A stretch of 46,095 bases of DNA from the NCBI GenBank assembly GCA_938045275.1, contig CALIMV010000129.1:1-46095 (forward strand). Direction: 5' to 3'. Shown here one piece after another: positions 34,119-43,094 of the stretch (its first letter is position 1; every line of letters begins with the position of its first letter). The notes under the pieces were generated by a model that was given only the letters and a program-made list of their open reading frames with translations, was not told where the DNA came from and ran no database searches. A program made the position numbers and the translations under genes. The DNA comes from an uncultured Granulosicoccaceae bacterium (GTDB taxonomy: Bacteria; Pseudomonadota; Gammaproteobacteria; Granulosicoccales; Granulosicoccaceae).

Positions 34119-35273
34119 GTGAATGAATTGATTGAGCAGAGGCCATTGCAGCTTTCGATTGTAAGCGATACCGAAACATTCGCCGGTATGACGGAAGAGT
34201 GGCGGGTGCTGGGAAAGCAAGCATCAGCAAGTTTTTTCATGAATTGGGAGTGGCATTATACGTGGTGGCAGGTCTATGCGACGCCGAGTGACCGACTTTA
34301 TCTGGTTCGATTTACGCTTGATGACAAACTGGTAGGTTTGCTGCCAATGTATTCGCGTCGACCGAAGTTTGCACTGAAACACAGGCTGATGTTTTTGGGC
34401 ACCGGCGAGCCGGTTGAAGATGAAGTTGCGACTGAATACCTTGATCTGATTTCTCATCCTGATCATCAACAAGAGGTTGCTGACGCTGCGATCGATTGGC
34501 TGTCGAGCTGTAAGCGATGGGGTACGGTTGAATTGCGCTATTTACTCGACGATGCATTGCTGGTGCAAGCGTATCGAGCACGTGCTGAGTTGGTGACAAT
34601 TGAACGTAACGTTGGTAACCGTTACCGGGTTCCGCTTGAACTTAGCGAAGAAGCTCATTTGGAAAACATCAGTAAAAGCCGTAGCAAGCGTATGGAGCGA
34701 AGTCGTCGTGCTTTGGTCAGAGACGGAGGGTTCGAACAAATATCAGTAACGGGTGCTGCCGAGCTTGACAAGGCTTTTCACTACCTGGCTGAGTTGAATC
34801 ATGAGCGACAGGCCCATAAACAACGAAAAAGTGTGTTTGCATCAGATAAATTTAATCAGTTTCATCGGCTTCTGATTCAACTTGTTATTGAGCACGGTGG
34901 TGTAAATATTCACCAATTTAAACTCAAGCATAGCTTGCTTGCTGTAATCTACTGCTTTTATGATAAAAACACGTGCTACTACTATCAAAGCGGATTTTCC
35001 AAACGTGCGGCAAACAAGTATATGCCGCTAACGTTCGCACATTTGGCAGAAATACAACGCAATCGGGGAATGGGTCGTCGCTACTATGATTTTATGCGTG
35101 CCGAACCGCCCAGTTATAAAGAAGATTTTGGTTGCGAAACCACGCCAATGGTGACAACGTTTATATTCCGCTCAAGATGGCATTTGCTTGGTTTCAACAC
35201 CCGTAAAATTGTTCGCAGGAAACTGGTTACGGTCCTTAACACTTTCGGCATCAATCGTAATCTAATGCAATGA
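34119..35273 (+). CDS. GNAT-superfamily acyltransferase, BcsL/CelD-like
   Basis: The 384-residue protein resembles the GNAT_6 (CelD/BcsL) group: early FMNWEWHYTWWQVY and LVGLLPMYSRR, central HLENISKSRSKRMERSRRAL, and a C-terminal GNAT half with YQSGFSKRAANKYMPLTFAHLAEI and YYDFMRAEPPSYKEDFG. Related proteins modify polysaccharides or cell-surface sugars; the acceptor is unknown. GTG at 34119 has GGGA about ten bases upstream; an alternative ATG at 34188 would remove 23 residues. Only 18 bp separate its start from the homocysteine methyltransferase start, so the two promoters must overlap the opposing genes. Confidence 0.8.
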   Translation: MNELIEQRPLQLSIVSDTETFAGMTEEWRVLGKQASASFFMNWEWHYTWWQVYATPSDRLYLVRFTLDDKLVGLLPMYSRRPKFALKHRLMFLGTGEPVEDEVATEYLDLISHPDHQQEVADAAIDWLSSCKRWGTVELRYLLDDALLVQAYRARAELVTIERNVGNRYRVPLELSEEAHLENISKSRSKRMERSRRALVRDGGFEQISVTGAAELDKAFHYLAELNHERQAHKQRKSVFASDKFNQFHRLLIQLVIEHGGVNIHQFKLKHSLLAVIYCFYDKNTCYYYQSGFSKRAANKYMPLTFAHLAEIQRNRGMGRRYYDFMRAEPPSYKEDFGCETTPMVTTFIFRSRWHLLGFNTRKIVRRKLVTVLNTFGINRNLMQ

Positions 35274-35322
35274 TACGCTACTATGCGGCATCCGCTGAAA
35301 AATAGGGAGACTCAGGGATAAT

Positions 35323-35874
35323 ATGGTTTTCGGAATGGGGCGTTTGCCTGAAGCTAATAAAATAGATACGATCTCGGTGCCAGCAACTGTTGGCTGTCTC
35401 GGGCTGGTCGCCTGCCCAGGCGTTAGAGTGCAGCAGACCTCAGGCGTGAATCGAAAACATCTGCACGCTGACATTCAAGCACTAAAGGCATGGGGCGCGT
35501 CTGGTGTTGTCTCGTTTATCGAAGCGCACGAATTCAGAATGAACAATGTCGAAGATATTCCGAATTTACTCAGAGCCGCCGGAATCTGGTGGTTGCACCT
35601 GCCAATTATCGATATGGAAATCACCGACCAGAAATTCGAAGACGAATGGGCAGTAGAAGGTGAACGTATTCGGCATGCGCTACGTATTGGCGAGCGCGTA
35701 GCGCTGCATTGTTACGCAGGTCTGGGCCGCACCGGTATGATCGGTGCGCGAATACTGGTGGAAATGGGTATGGAGCATGAACGTGCTATTGCGGCGGTCA
35801 GAGGACCTAATTCCCGTAGAATTCAAACGAAACGGCAAGCCATGTTTGTACGCGAGATTAAATCGCTGGTTTAA
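35323..35874 (+). CDS. Dual-specificity/tyrosine phosphatase-like protein (CDKN3-like)
   Basis: A 183-residue cysteine phosphatase. The P-loop HCYAGLGRTG (C-x5-R, about 130-139) is intact, with the acid-loop candidate LPIIDMEI (Asp about 98). The N-terminal sequence LGLVACPGVR and LKAWGASGVVSFIE is typical of the CDKN3/dual-specificity group found in bacteria. Substrate unknown; could be phosphoprotein or a phosphosugar. It lies 50 bp after the acyltransferase on the same strand and may share its transcript. It is followed by a 170-bp gap before the methyltransferase gene. Confidence 0.87.
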   Translation: MVFGMGRLPEANKIDTISVPATVGCLGLVACPGVRVQQTSGVNRKHLHADIQALKAWGASGVVSFIEAHEFRMNNVEDIPNLLRAAGIWWLHLPIIDMEITDQKFEDEWAVEGERIRHALRIGERVALHCYAGLGRTGMIGARILVEMGMEHERAIAAVRGPNSRRIQTKRQAMFVREIKSLV

Positions 35875-36045
35875 CTGCCCGTATGCTGTAGTGTCTTTTG
35901 TCTGGGCACGAATCTTTCAGCATTTATTTACGTTGCCAGCCTGTTAAGGGCGCTGTTCACTAGCTGACTGTCGGATGTTGAAACTCGTTACGATGCCGGA
36001 TTGGTCAGACTGGCTACCTCGAAACATCTGGACACCTACACCTAA

Positions 36046-37602
36046 ATGAGTGACGCTCCCAGAAGAAGACGTGGTGGTGGTCGAGCGGCCAAGCGAGCTG
36101 CCAGGCAAAATACCACCGCAAAGTCTGCACCATACATCCAACGCAAAATTCCAATTTTCGAGGTCCTTGACGACGCGGGGCTATCGCTCATTGAGCAAAA
36201 TGCAGAAATAATCTTAAATGAGATAGGCATCGACTTTCGCGATGATGCCGAAGCTTTGCAGATTTGGCGCGAGGCTGGTGCTGATATTCAGGGTGAGCGC
36301 GTGCGTTTTCCGAAGGGGCTGTGTCGACAGCTAATTATGGATTCTGCACCTGAGAGTTTTACGCAACACGCTCGCAATCCAGAAAAAAACGTGGTGATAG
36401 GCGGCAAAAATACTGTCATGGTGCCTGCCTATGGACCACCGTTTGTCAGCGACCTTGATAAGGGACGACGCTATGCAACCATCGAAGATTTTCGCAATTT
36501 CGTCAAGCTAGCCTATATGAGTCCACATTTGCATCACTCTGGTGGAACAGTTTGCGAGCCGGTGGACTTACCCGTTAACAAACGTCACTTCGATATGGTG
36601 TATGCGCATATGCGTTACAGCGATAAGCCGTTTATGGGTTCCGTTACTGCTCCAGAGCGCGCACAAGACACCATCGATATGGCTAAGATCCTGTTTGGTG
36701 ACGATTACTACGACAGTGAAACTGGTGTAGAAAAAACAGTGGTGATCAACCTGATCAATGCCAACTCACCAATGACATTCGATGAAACCATGCTCGGTGC
36801 CGCCAAGGTATATGCCCGCAATAATCAGGCGTGTGTGGTTTCCCCGTTTATTCTCGCTGGTGCTATGTCGCCGGTAACGGTTGCAGGCACTGCCGCACAA
36901 ATTCTCGCTGAAGCAATGGCCGGAATGGCTTTTGTACAACTTGTGCGACCTGGCGCTCCGGTTGTGTTCGGCACTTTTGCCAGCTCTATCTCAATGCAGT
37001 CGGGTGCGCCCACCTTCGGCACACCAGAGCCGGCGTTGGTCATGTACACCTGCGCAGCACTAGCCAGACGCCTGAAAGTGCCGTTTCGAAGTGGCGGTGG
37101 TTTATGTGCATCGAAGTTGCCTGATGCGCAGGCCGCTTTTGAGGCAGCTAATACGTTACAAACAGCTGCGTTGGCTGGTGTTAATTTCATGCTACATACT
37201 GCAGGGTGGCTTGAAGGCGGACTTGTCATGAGCTACGAGAAGTTCGTCATGGATGCAGATCAGGCGGGCATGCTCGGCGTCTTGCTTGGTGGGGTAGACC
37301 TTTCAGTTAGTGGACAGGCTATCGATGCATTGAAAGAAGTTGGGCCGGGTCAACACTTTTTAGGCTGTGAACACACGCAGGCAAATTTTGAGTCAGCTTT
37401 CTTTCGTTCAACCATGGCCGACAATAATTCTTTCGAACAGTGGCAGGCTGAAGGCTCCAAGGATGCGGCACAGCGCGCAAATGAGAGATGGAAGGCCAAT
37501 TTAGAGGGCTATCTGGCACCATCAATTGATGAATCTATTGACAAAGCGCTGTTACAATATATCGAAGAAAGAAAAGGGTCGTTTCCAGACGCCAATTATT
37601 AG
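36046..37602 (+). CDS. MttB-superfamily corrinoid methyltransferase, non-pyrrolysine type
   Basis: Expected to move a methyl group from a quaternary or tertiary amine to the cobalt of a corrinoid protein. The 518-residue sequence matches the trimethylamine methyltransferase family over its length: DAGLSLIEQNAEIILNEIG, HSGGTVCEPVDLPVNKRH, DKPFMGSVTAPERAQD, GGAMSPVTVAGTAAQILAEA, GAPTFGTPEPALV and GGGLCASKLPDAQAA. There is no internal stop codon where true trimethylamine enzymes read pyrrolysine, so the family predicts a quaternary amine such as glycine betaine, carnitine or proline betaine; the substrate is not determined. Residues 5-20 are Arg/Gly/Ala-rich. No convincing ribosome site precedes the ATG. 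The partner corrinoid protein is at 45649. The regulator gene follows by 65 bp. Confidence 0.93.
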   Translation: MSDAPRRRRGGGRAAKRAARQNTTAKSAPYIQRKIPIFEVLDDAGLSLIEQNAEIILNEIGIDFRDDAEALQIWREAGADIQGERVRFPKGLCRQLIMDSAPESFTQHARNPEKNVVIGGKNTVMVPAYGPPFVSDLDKGRRYATIEDFRNFVKLAYMSPHLHHSGGTVCEPVDLPVNKRHFDMVYAHMRYSDKPFMGSVTAPERAQDTIDMAKILFGDDYYDSETGVEKTVVINLINANSPMTFDETMLGAAKVYARNNQACVVSPFILAGAMSPVTVAGTAAQILAEAMAGMAFVQLVRPGAPVVFGTFASSISMQSGAPTFGTPEPALVMYTCAALARRLKVPFRSGGGLCASKLPDAQAAFEAANTLQTAALAGVNFMLHTAGWLEGGLVMSYEKFVMDADQAGMLGVLLGGVDLSVSGQAIDALKEVGPGQHFLGCEHTQANFESAFFRSTMADNNSFEQWQAEGSKDAAQRANERWKANLEGYLAPSIDESIDKALLQYIEERKGSFPDANY

Positions 37603-37667
37603 CGAGTACTCGCGAAACACATGCGAGTGCGCCTGTGCGTGCCCGCAACGAGTTAGAAGAGTCGCCC

Positions 37668-38675
37668 ATGATTGGTCAAGCAAACGCCACAGCGCATATC
37701 GGATTCTATCTGGTTCCGCAATTTTCAATGATCGCATTTGCCAGTGCAATTGAACCGCTGCGAATGGCAAACCAGCTCACAGGATCCCAGCATTACCGCT
37801 GGAGCCTGATCAGCAGCGATGGGCAGCCGGTAACATGCAGTAACGGTATTACCATGGCGCCGCATTTCGATACCAAAACCCGGGAACGCTTTGATGCGGT
37901 ATTTGTCTGTAGCGGCGTTAACATTCATCGGCTCGATGACGAACCCGGCATCCAGTGGCTTAAGCAACTCGACAAAGCTGGCACAGTCCTTGGGGCAGTT
38001 TGTACTGGCACTCATTTGTTGGCCAGAGCGGAGTTGCTCAACGATCGGCGGTGCACAATTCATTGGGAAAACCTTGCCAGTACAAGAGAACAATTTCCGC
38101 AGTTGGTTATCTCACCTGAGCTTTTTGAAATAGACAAAGACAGATATACCTGTGCCGGCGGTACAGCGCCTATGGATATGTTGCTGTGCGAGATCCGTAA
38201 AAAACACGGCGCTGACTTGGCAACACGCATCTCAGAACAATTTATGTGTGAACGAATTCGCGATCAGAATGACCGTCAGCGCGTGCCATTAACTCAGCGC
38301 ATTGGGGCAAGCCAGCCGAAGTTGGCTGAAGCTGTTTCGCTGATGGAAGCTAACATAGAAGAACCCATGACGCTTGATGAACTGTCGCATCATGTTGGCC
38401 TTTCGAGACGACAACTTGAAAGGCTGTTTCAGCGCTACTTGCAGTGCGTACCAACACGCTATTACCTTGAACTGCGACTAGAGCGGGCACGTCAGCTGTT
38501 GTTGCAGACCAGTATGCCCATTGTTGATATCGCCTTGGCGTGTGGTTTTATTTCTGCACCGCATTTTTCCAAATGCTACAGAGATACGTTTTCGATACCA
38601 CCCAGGGATGAACGCCGCAGAGCTGCCGGATTGCTTGACGATAGTGTGGTTACTAAGGCGACGCGCGTTAGTTAG
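37668..38675 (+). CDS. GlxA/GbdR-type AraC-family transcriptional regulator
   Basis: A 335-residue activator. ATG at 37668 is chosen because AGAAGAG precedes it by six bases; a GTG at 37635 is upstream. The N-terminal DJ-1/PfpI-like sensor domain (about 1-170) reads IGFYLVPQFSMIAFASAIEPLRMANQLTG and GAVCTGTHLLA, very like GbdR, CdhR and related regulators of glycine betaine and carnitine breakdown. The C-terminal AraC domain (about 210-310) has two helix-turn-helix parts, LDELSHHVGLSRRQLERLFQRY and IVDIALACGFISAPHFSKCYRD. It follows the MttB gene on the same strand, so it probably senses the methylated amine and controls this gene and the divergent operon. Confidence 0.88.
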   Translation: MIGQANATAHIGFYLVPQFSMIAFASAIEPLRMANQLTGSQHYRWSLISSDGQPVTCSNGITMAPHFDTKTRERFDAVFVCSGVNIHRLDDEPGIQWLKQLDKAGTVLGAVCTGTHLLARAELLNDRRCTIHWENLASTREQFPQLVISPELFEIDKDRYTCAGGTAPMDMLLCEIRKKHGADLATRISEQFMCERIRDQNDRQRVPLTQRIGASQPKLAEAVSLMEANIEEPMTLDELSHHVGLSRRQLERLFQRYLQCVPTRYYLELRLERARQLLLQTSMPIVDIALACGFISAPHFSKCYRDTFSIPPRDERRRAAGLLDDSVVTKATRVS

Positions 38676-38677
38676 AA

Positions 38678-38741
38678 GCCATCTCCACACATGCCTTGTC
38701 TGAGCGCACAATGGCTCGGCGCCTCCTCATGTTGAGATGGC
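38678..38741. terminator. Bidirectional stem-loop between convergent genes
   Basis: An 8-bp perfect stem gccatctc (38678-38685)/gagatggc (38734-38741), extended by cacatg/catgt with a small internal mismatch, encloses a second partial hairpin (gccttgt/acaatggc). It lies directly after the regulator stop and just before the end of the convergent DUF5658 gene. No T-run. Confidence 0.45.
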
Positions 38742-38753
38742 GTCTAGGTTTGT

Positions 38754-39278
38754 TTAGAGCAAACTGAGTAAGCCAAGCTCATACACGATTAATCCGCAAT
38801 AAATGCCAACCGCCCCGGCCAGTATTGAGCGTGCGCGAAATCGTTTGAATAGCATCACATTGCACATGGCAACCAGTAGTACTGCGGACGTGCCTGTGAG
38901 TAACATTTTTACGCCAACGAAAAGTGCAACGTTGATCTGTAAAAGCCAGTTCATAAACGGGTTGACTTCTGTTCCGCCATGGGCAATGAGCGTGAGGGTA
39001 AAAATTGAATCCATTACCGATAAAATCATTAAGCCAACGGCCAGAAATCCTACACCGCTTTCGAACCTGTCCAGTATGGGAAATTGACGATCAGAACTTC
39101 GTCGGCCATTAAATCGGCGCGGTGACACGAAGGCGTGAGCTAAAGTCCTCAAGCCATAGGTACGCCGCTCCGCGTTTTCGCGGCGATTGATTCCATCCCA
39201 TTGTGTTAACTGGTGAAGAGATCGGCCCGCTATTGAATCTGATTGGGCTTTGTGTTGGCCGTGCAGTTTAGTAGTCAT
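38754..39278 (-). CDS. DUF5658-like membrane protein
   Basis: About 174 residues from the ATG at 39278; a GTG at 39314 would add twelve. A basic hydrophilic N-terminus (about 1-85) with RRENAERRTYGLR and SPRRFNGRRSSDRQF precedes three membrane helices (about 88-108, 122-147, 150-172). VGLMILSVMDSIFTLTLIAHGGTEVNPFMNWLL (asp, then G-x-EVNP) is the DUF5658 hallmark. Function unknown. The soluble N-terminus with many arginines could bind nucleic acid or phospholipid, but that is a guess. It is convergent with the regulator gene. Confidence 0.75.
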   Translation of the reverse strand: MTTKLHGQHKAQSDSIAGRSLHQLTQWDGINRRENAERRTYGLRTLAHAFVSPRRFNGRRSSDRQFPILDRFESGVGFLAVGLMILSVMDSIFTLTLIAHGGTEVNPFMNWLLQINVALFVGVKMLLTGTSAVLLVAMCNVMLFKRFRARSILAGAVGIYCGLIVYELGLLSLL

Positions 39279-39529
39279 ACCGGCAATGTTAATCGCTGCA
39301 GGTTGATTGAGCACGCTCGCATGTGCAGCTGTGTGCCCAATGTCCCGAGTTACTTTACAAGTTTGTTAACCGAATCGATGCTTGGTGTATTTAATTGTCA
39401 TTGGTTCACAGTTGATCACCGTGGCCAATATTGTGACAAAGATAACAAGATTGTCTGTTTAAGTGAGTGATTTTTGCTAGCCTTACGGGATATTAAATTT
39501 TTTAGCACATCACCGACCAGGACAACTCC

Positions 39530-39970
39530 ATGCTAAAAGCAATCAAAGACTCATCGCCAGCCGTTTTGCTGGTGCGAATACTCATTGCTGCCTTGGTGGT
39601 ATTCGGTTCTTACAATCCGACTGGAACATCGGTATTTCACTGGGTCACCAATAGTTTGAACGGTGATATGCCTGATGCGTGGGTAGTGTTAGGGGCTATT
39701 GTGACCATCTTGATCAATGTGGTTTTACTGATCGCTGCCTGGAAAGCGCTTGGGAAAATTGGCATCTTCATCGTACTCATTTTGTTTGCAGCGCTCGTCT
39801 ATCTGGCACTACAGGAAGGCGTAGTTTCAACCAGCAACAATGATTCACTACAGTGGCTCGCGCTCACTTTGTATAGCGTCTTTTTAGGTATTGGATTATC
39901 GGGCGCTATTCTTTGGCGACGTGCAACAGGGCAAGTTGTCACTGACGAGTCAGACGATTTGCACGAATAG
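39530..39970 (+). CDS. Small four-helix membrane protein, DUF6524-like
   Basis: A 146-residue inner-membrane protein with four hydrophobic segments (about 10-30, 55-75, 78-98, 110-132). The sequence FGSYNPTGTSVFHWV between helices 1 and 2 is what suggests the DUF6524 family; the match is from memory and not certain. AGGA lies eight bases before the ATG. It is divergent from the DUF5658 gene across 215-250 bp and convergent with the activase gene. Role unknown. Confidence 0.65.
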   Translation: MLKAIKDSSPAVLLVRILIAALVVFGSYNPTGTSVFHWVTNSLNGDMPDAWVVLGAIVTILINVVLLIAAWKALGKIGIFIVLILFAALVYLALQEGVVSTSNNDSLQWLALTLYSVFLGIGLSGAILWRRATGQVVTDESDDLHE

Positions 39971-39996
39971 CCGTTTGGGTTTGAAAATTAATTGTG

Positions 39997-40032
39997 TCAG
40001 CAAAGCCGCGTCGCCAGCAAGTGCTTTGCTGA
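39997..40032. terminator. Bidirectional stem-loop terminator
   Basis: A perfect 10-bp stem tcagcaaagc (39997-40006)/gctttgctga (40023-40032) lies between the convergent DUF6524-like and RamA-like genes. It has no clear T-run on either side, but its location suits a shared transcription end for the methyl-transfer operon. Confidence 0.6.
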
Positions 40033-40088
40033 GTTAACTTGTACTGTCGACAATGGCCGCAATCGTATCTACTAGATTTACCTCGCTT

Positions 40089-42131
40089 TCAAGACCGGGA
40101 AGCTCTACGCGCGCGGCGTCGGGCACTACGACCACGCTGCACACCTGCTGTATCCGATTGCGCAACCGTTGGCTCCGGTAAGTTAACCACCTTGGCTAAT
40201 TCTGTGAACCTTGCGCTTTTGTGCGGGAAGGCCATGGCTTCGACAAAGTGTTCCTGAAATTTTGGTTCCACCGCTGTTTCTATTTTTTCAACGCCACGAA
40301 CAATTTCTTCTATATGTGAGCGTGATTCGCGGTCGAGAAGGGCGATGCGAGCGCCAGTGCCGGCCGCGTTGCCTGCCGAAGCAACCGAATCGAGTATGCA
40401 ATCAGGGATGAGACCGATGATCATCGCGTACTTTACATCGATGTGTGAACCAAATGCACCGGCAAGCCGAATACGATCGACCTTGTCGATATTGAGATGA
40501 TCCATTAGTAAACGAACACCGGCGTACAACGCTGCTTTGGCAAGTTGGATTTGACGAACATCGTTCTGGGTTATGCGAATGGTCACATCGCCTTCGTGCA
40601 ACAGATAAGAGAAGGTGCGGCCATCTTCGGCAATGCGCGGATTTTGAGCGGCCAAATGCCCCTGAATAACACCATCAGTATCAATAATGCCTGTCAGAAA
40701 CATCTCAGCAATAACTTCTATGATGCCGGAGCCACATATTCCGGTTACCGGTAGCGTGTCGAGCTGTTCCAAAAAGTCAGGTTCGTTTGACCAGGTTTCG
40801 CAGCCTATGACGCTAAAGCGTGGTTCGAGTGTGTCCGGGTCTATGCGTACGCGTTCTATGGCGCCGGGCGCCGCACGTTGACCACCACTGATTTGTGCAC
40901 CTTCAAATGCCGGTCCTGTAGGGCTTGAACAGGCCAGCAGCCGATTGGCGTTTCCCAGCACAATTTCGGCGTTGGTACCAACATCAACAAGCAGCGTAAT
41001 GTCAGTCAATTTGTTGGGTTGTTCACACAGTATTACGCCTGCGGTGTCTGCGCCTACATGGCCGGCAATGCACGGCAGAAAATACGCCTGTGCTTTTGGA
41101 TGTGCTTTGATGTCCATACTGGCAGCATCAACGTTTAATGCTTCGTCGGAGGCCAAAGCAAACGGCGCACCACCGAGTTCTATAGGGTCAATACCGAGCA
41201 ACAGATGGTGCATAACCGGGTTGGCGACAAACGTAAGCTCAATGATATCGGTGACATCAATTGCCGCTTCAGTGGCGACATCGATCAGTAATTGGTTGAT
41301 AGCCTCACGTACAGCGGCAGTCATTTCCACGTCGCCGCCCGGGTTCATCATGACGTAAGAAACGCGGCTCATTAAGTCTTCACCGAATCGAATTTGCGGG
41401 TTCATCGCACCGCTACTGCCTAATACCTCGCCGGTGATCAGGTCGCATAAATGCGCGGCTATGGTCGTTGAACCAACGTCAATCGCCACCCCGCAAATGC
41501 GTTCTTTGTATCCTGACCACACGCCTAATATACGACCATCGGTGTGGACAGCGGCAGTGACTTGCCAGTTTTCTTTTCGCAGAACCGCTTGTAGCGTATG
41601 CAGCAAGGAAAGATCGGTGCTCAAGCCGGTAAGATTCCATTCTGCTTCCAGGGCTTGCTTTAATCGACGCAAGTCGCCGGATGGGTCGTGCATATCCGGT
41701 TGCTGTACTTCGACAACGTGCAAACTGATTGCAGGGTTGAGTGTGATATTAGCGTGTTCAGCTTCTTTTCTGATGACTTGACGATGCACCTGACTTTCAG
41801 GAGGTACATCGACCACCATATCGCCAAGAACATTTGTCTGGCAGCCAAGGCGTCTATTGGGTGCAAAGGCACCATTGATGCGTTGATAACGCGCTTCGAC
41901 TTTCGTAGATTCGCTTTGGTGTTCTGCTCGAGACACAATGTTGTGTTTCGGAAATTCACCTTCCGGACATTGCACCTGGCAGCGCCCACATAATCCACGA
42001 CCACCGCAAACCGTATCGAGATCTACACCGAGTGCTCGAGCTGCGGAGAGAATTGAAGTGCCGATCGGGAAATGACCACGTTTACCGCTCGGAGTAAAAA
42101 CTACTAAGGCTTCGTCTGTTGTCGTGCTCAT
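40089..42131 (-). CDS. RamA-like corrinoid activation protein (2Fe-2S ferredoxin + ASKHA/DUF4445)
   Basis: Predicted to re-reduce inactive Co(II) corrinoid protein to Co(I) in an ATP-dependent manner. ATG at 42131 is preferred over TTG at 42143, giving 680 residues. The N-terminal 2Fe-2S domain carries VCGGRGLCGRCQVQCPEG (about 40-57). A middle region follows, then the actin-like ATPase domain from about 210: GVAIDVGSTTIAAHLCD, LLVDVGTNAEIVLG, FEGAQISGGQRAAPGAIE, GICGSGIIEVIAE and RIRLAGAFGSH. It is the last gene of the operon. The C-terminal 18 residues are Arg-rich (GRSARRRARRASRS), a feature shared with its cluster partners. Note the domain uses a 2Fe-2S in place of the 4Fe-4S of archaeal RamA. 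Confidence 0.9.
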   Translation of the reverse strand: MSTTTDEALVVFTPSGKRGHFPIGTSILSAARALGVDLDTVCGGRGLCGRCQVQCPEGEFPKHNIVSRAEHQSESTKVEARYQRINGAFAPNRRLGCQTNVLGDMVVDVPPESQVHRQVIRKEAEHANITLNPAISLHVVEVQQPDMHDPSGDLRRLKQALEAEWNLTGLSTDLSLLHTLQAVLRKENWQVTAAVHTDGRILGVWSGYKERICGVAIDVGSTTIAAHLCDLITGEVLGSSGAMNPQIRFGEDLMSRVSYVMMNPGGDVEMTAAVREAINQLLIDVATEAAIDVTDIIELTFVANPVMHHLLLGIDPIELGGAPFALASDEALNVDAASMDIKAHPKAQAYFLPCIAGHVGADTAGVILCEQPNKLTDITLLVDVGTNAEIVLGNANRLLACSSPTGPAFEGAQISGGQRAAPGAIERVRIDPDTLEPRFSVIGCETWSNEPDFLEQLDTLPVTGICGSGIIEVIAEMFLTGIIDTDGVIQGHLAAQNPRIAEDGRTFSYLLHEGDVTIRITQNDVRQIQLAKAALYAGVRLLMDHLNIDKVDRIRLAGAFGSHIDVKYAMIIGLIPDCILDSVASAGNAAGTGARIALLDRESRSHIEEIVRGVEKIETAVEPKFQEHFVEAMAFPHKSARFTELAKVVNLPEPTVAQSDTAGVQRGRSARRRARRASRS

Positions 42132-42191
42132 TGCAATACTCAATGCTTGCGTAGTTCGTGCATCAACGATCTGGTTGATTCACCAAGAACT

Positions 42192-43094
42192 TTATTTTCT
42201 ACGCCGTCTGGTGGTTCGACGGCCGCGTTCACCGGCTTCACCCGCAACGGGTGCTTCCCGATATTTTTTAATCCAGTTCAGACAGTCAGCATCGTTGCCC
42301 ATGAGCACATCGGCCGCCATCACTGAGCGCATGACTTCTTCGTGGATTGGGTTGGTTATAGCTGATGTCATTCCGGCGCCCATAGCCATGCTTAAAAAAG
42401 CACCGTTGATGCCGTTTCTTTGTGGTAGACCAAAACTAATGTTGGATGCGCCACAGGTGGTGTTACATTTTAGTTCGTTGCGAATGCGCCCAAGAATATC
42501 AAACACCTGTCGTCCAGCGTAACGCATAGCACCAATTGGCATTACCAATGGGTCTACCACTATGTCACTTGCAGGAATGCCATGGTCGGCAGCACGTTCA
42601 ACAATTTTCTTGGCAACATCGAAGCGTACGTTTGGGTCTTCCGAAATGCCGGTTTCGTCGTTTGAAATGGCAACAACAGCTGCGCCGTATTTAGCAACAA
42701 GTGGCAGTACTCGTTCAAGGTTTTCATCTTCACCGGTGACTGAGTTAACCAGGGCTTTACCCTGATACACTTCCAGGCCTGCTTCTAGTGCTTCTATGAT
42801 CGATGAGTCAATTGAGATGGGTACATCGGTGATTGATTGCACGAGTTGAATTGCTTTGGCTAACAGCGCAGGCTCATCGGCCAGTGGAATGCCTGCATTA
42901 ACATCGAGCATTTGTGCGCCAGCGGCTACCTGCGCCAGTGCATCGGCTTCAACTCGGCTAAAGTCTCCGGCTTTCATTTCTTCAGCGAGGATTTTACGGC
43001 CCGTTGGATTTATACGTTCTCCAATGATAGTAAATGCGCGATCATCTCCAATGATATGTTCGCGTGTGGCTGAGCTTACAATGGTGTCAGTCAT
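42192..43094 (-). CDS. Tetrahydrofolate:corrinoid methyltransferase (pterin-binding, MtgA/MeTr-like)
   Basis: Moves the methyl group between the corrinoid protein and tetrahydrofolate; here probably toward folate. The 300-residue protein is a pterin-binding TIM barrel: TIIGERINPTGRK (about 22-34), MLDVNAGIPLADEP (about 61-74), PISIDSSIIEALEAGLEVY (about 96-114), VAISNDETGI, and GASNISFGLPQR (about 215-226), all conserved in methyltetrahydrofolate:corrinoid enzymes. The ATG lies within the MetF-like stop region (8-base overlap), so translation is coupled. The C-terminal 17 residues are AGEAGERGRRTTRRRRK, an unusual basic tail. The RamA-like gene follows by 60 bp. Confidence 0.92.
   Translation of the reverse strand: MTDTIVSSATREHIIGDDRAFTIIGERINPTGRKILAEEMKAGDFSRVEADALAQVAAGAQMLDVNAGIPLADEPALLAKAIQLVQSITDVPISIDSSIIEALEAGLEVYQGKALVNSVTGEDENLERVLPLVAKYGAAVVAISNDETGISEDPNVRFDVAKKIVERAADHGIPASDIVVDPLVMPIGAMRYAGRQVFDILGRIRNELKCNTTCGASNISFGLPQRNGINGAFLSMAMGAGMTSAITNPIHEEVMRSVMAADVLMGNDADCLNWIKKYREAPVAGEAGERGRRTTRRRRK

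Noticed and set aside
36046-37602. Pyrrolysine-containing trimethylamine methyltransferase.
   Set aside because: The reading frame is continuous with no internal TAG, so it belongs to the non-pyrrolysine branch.
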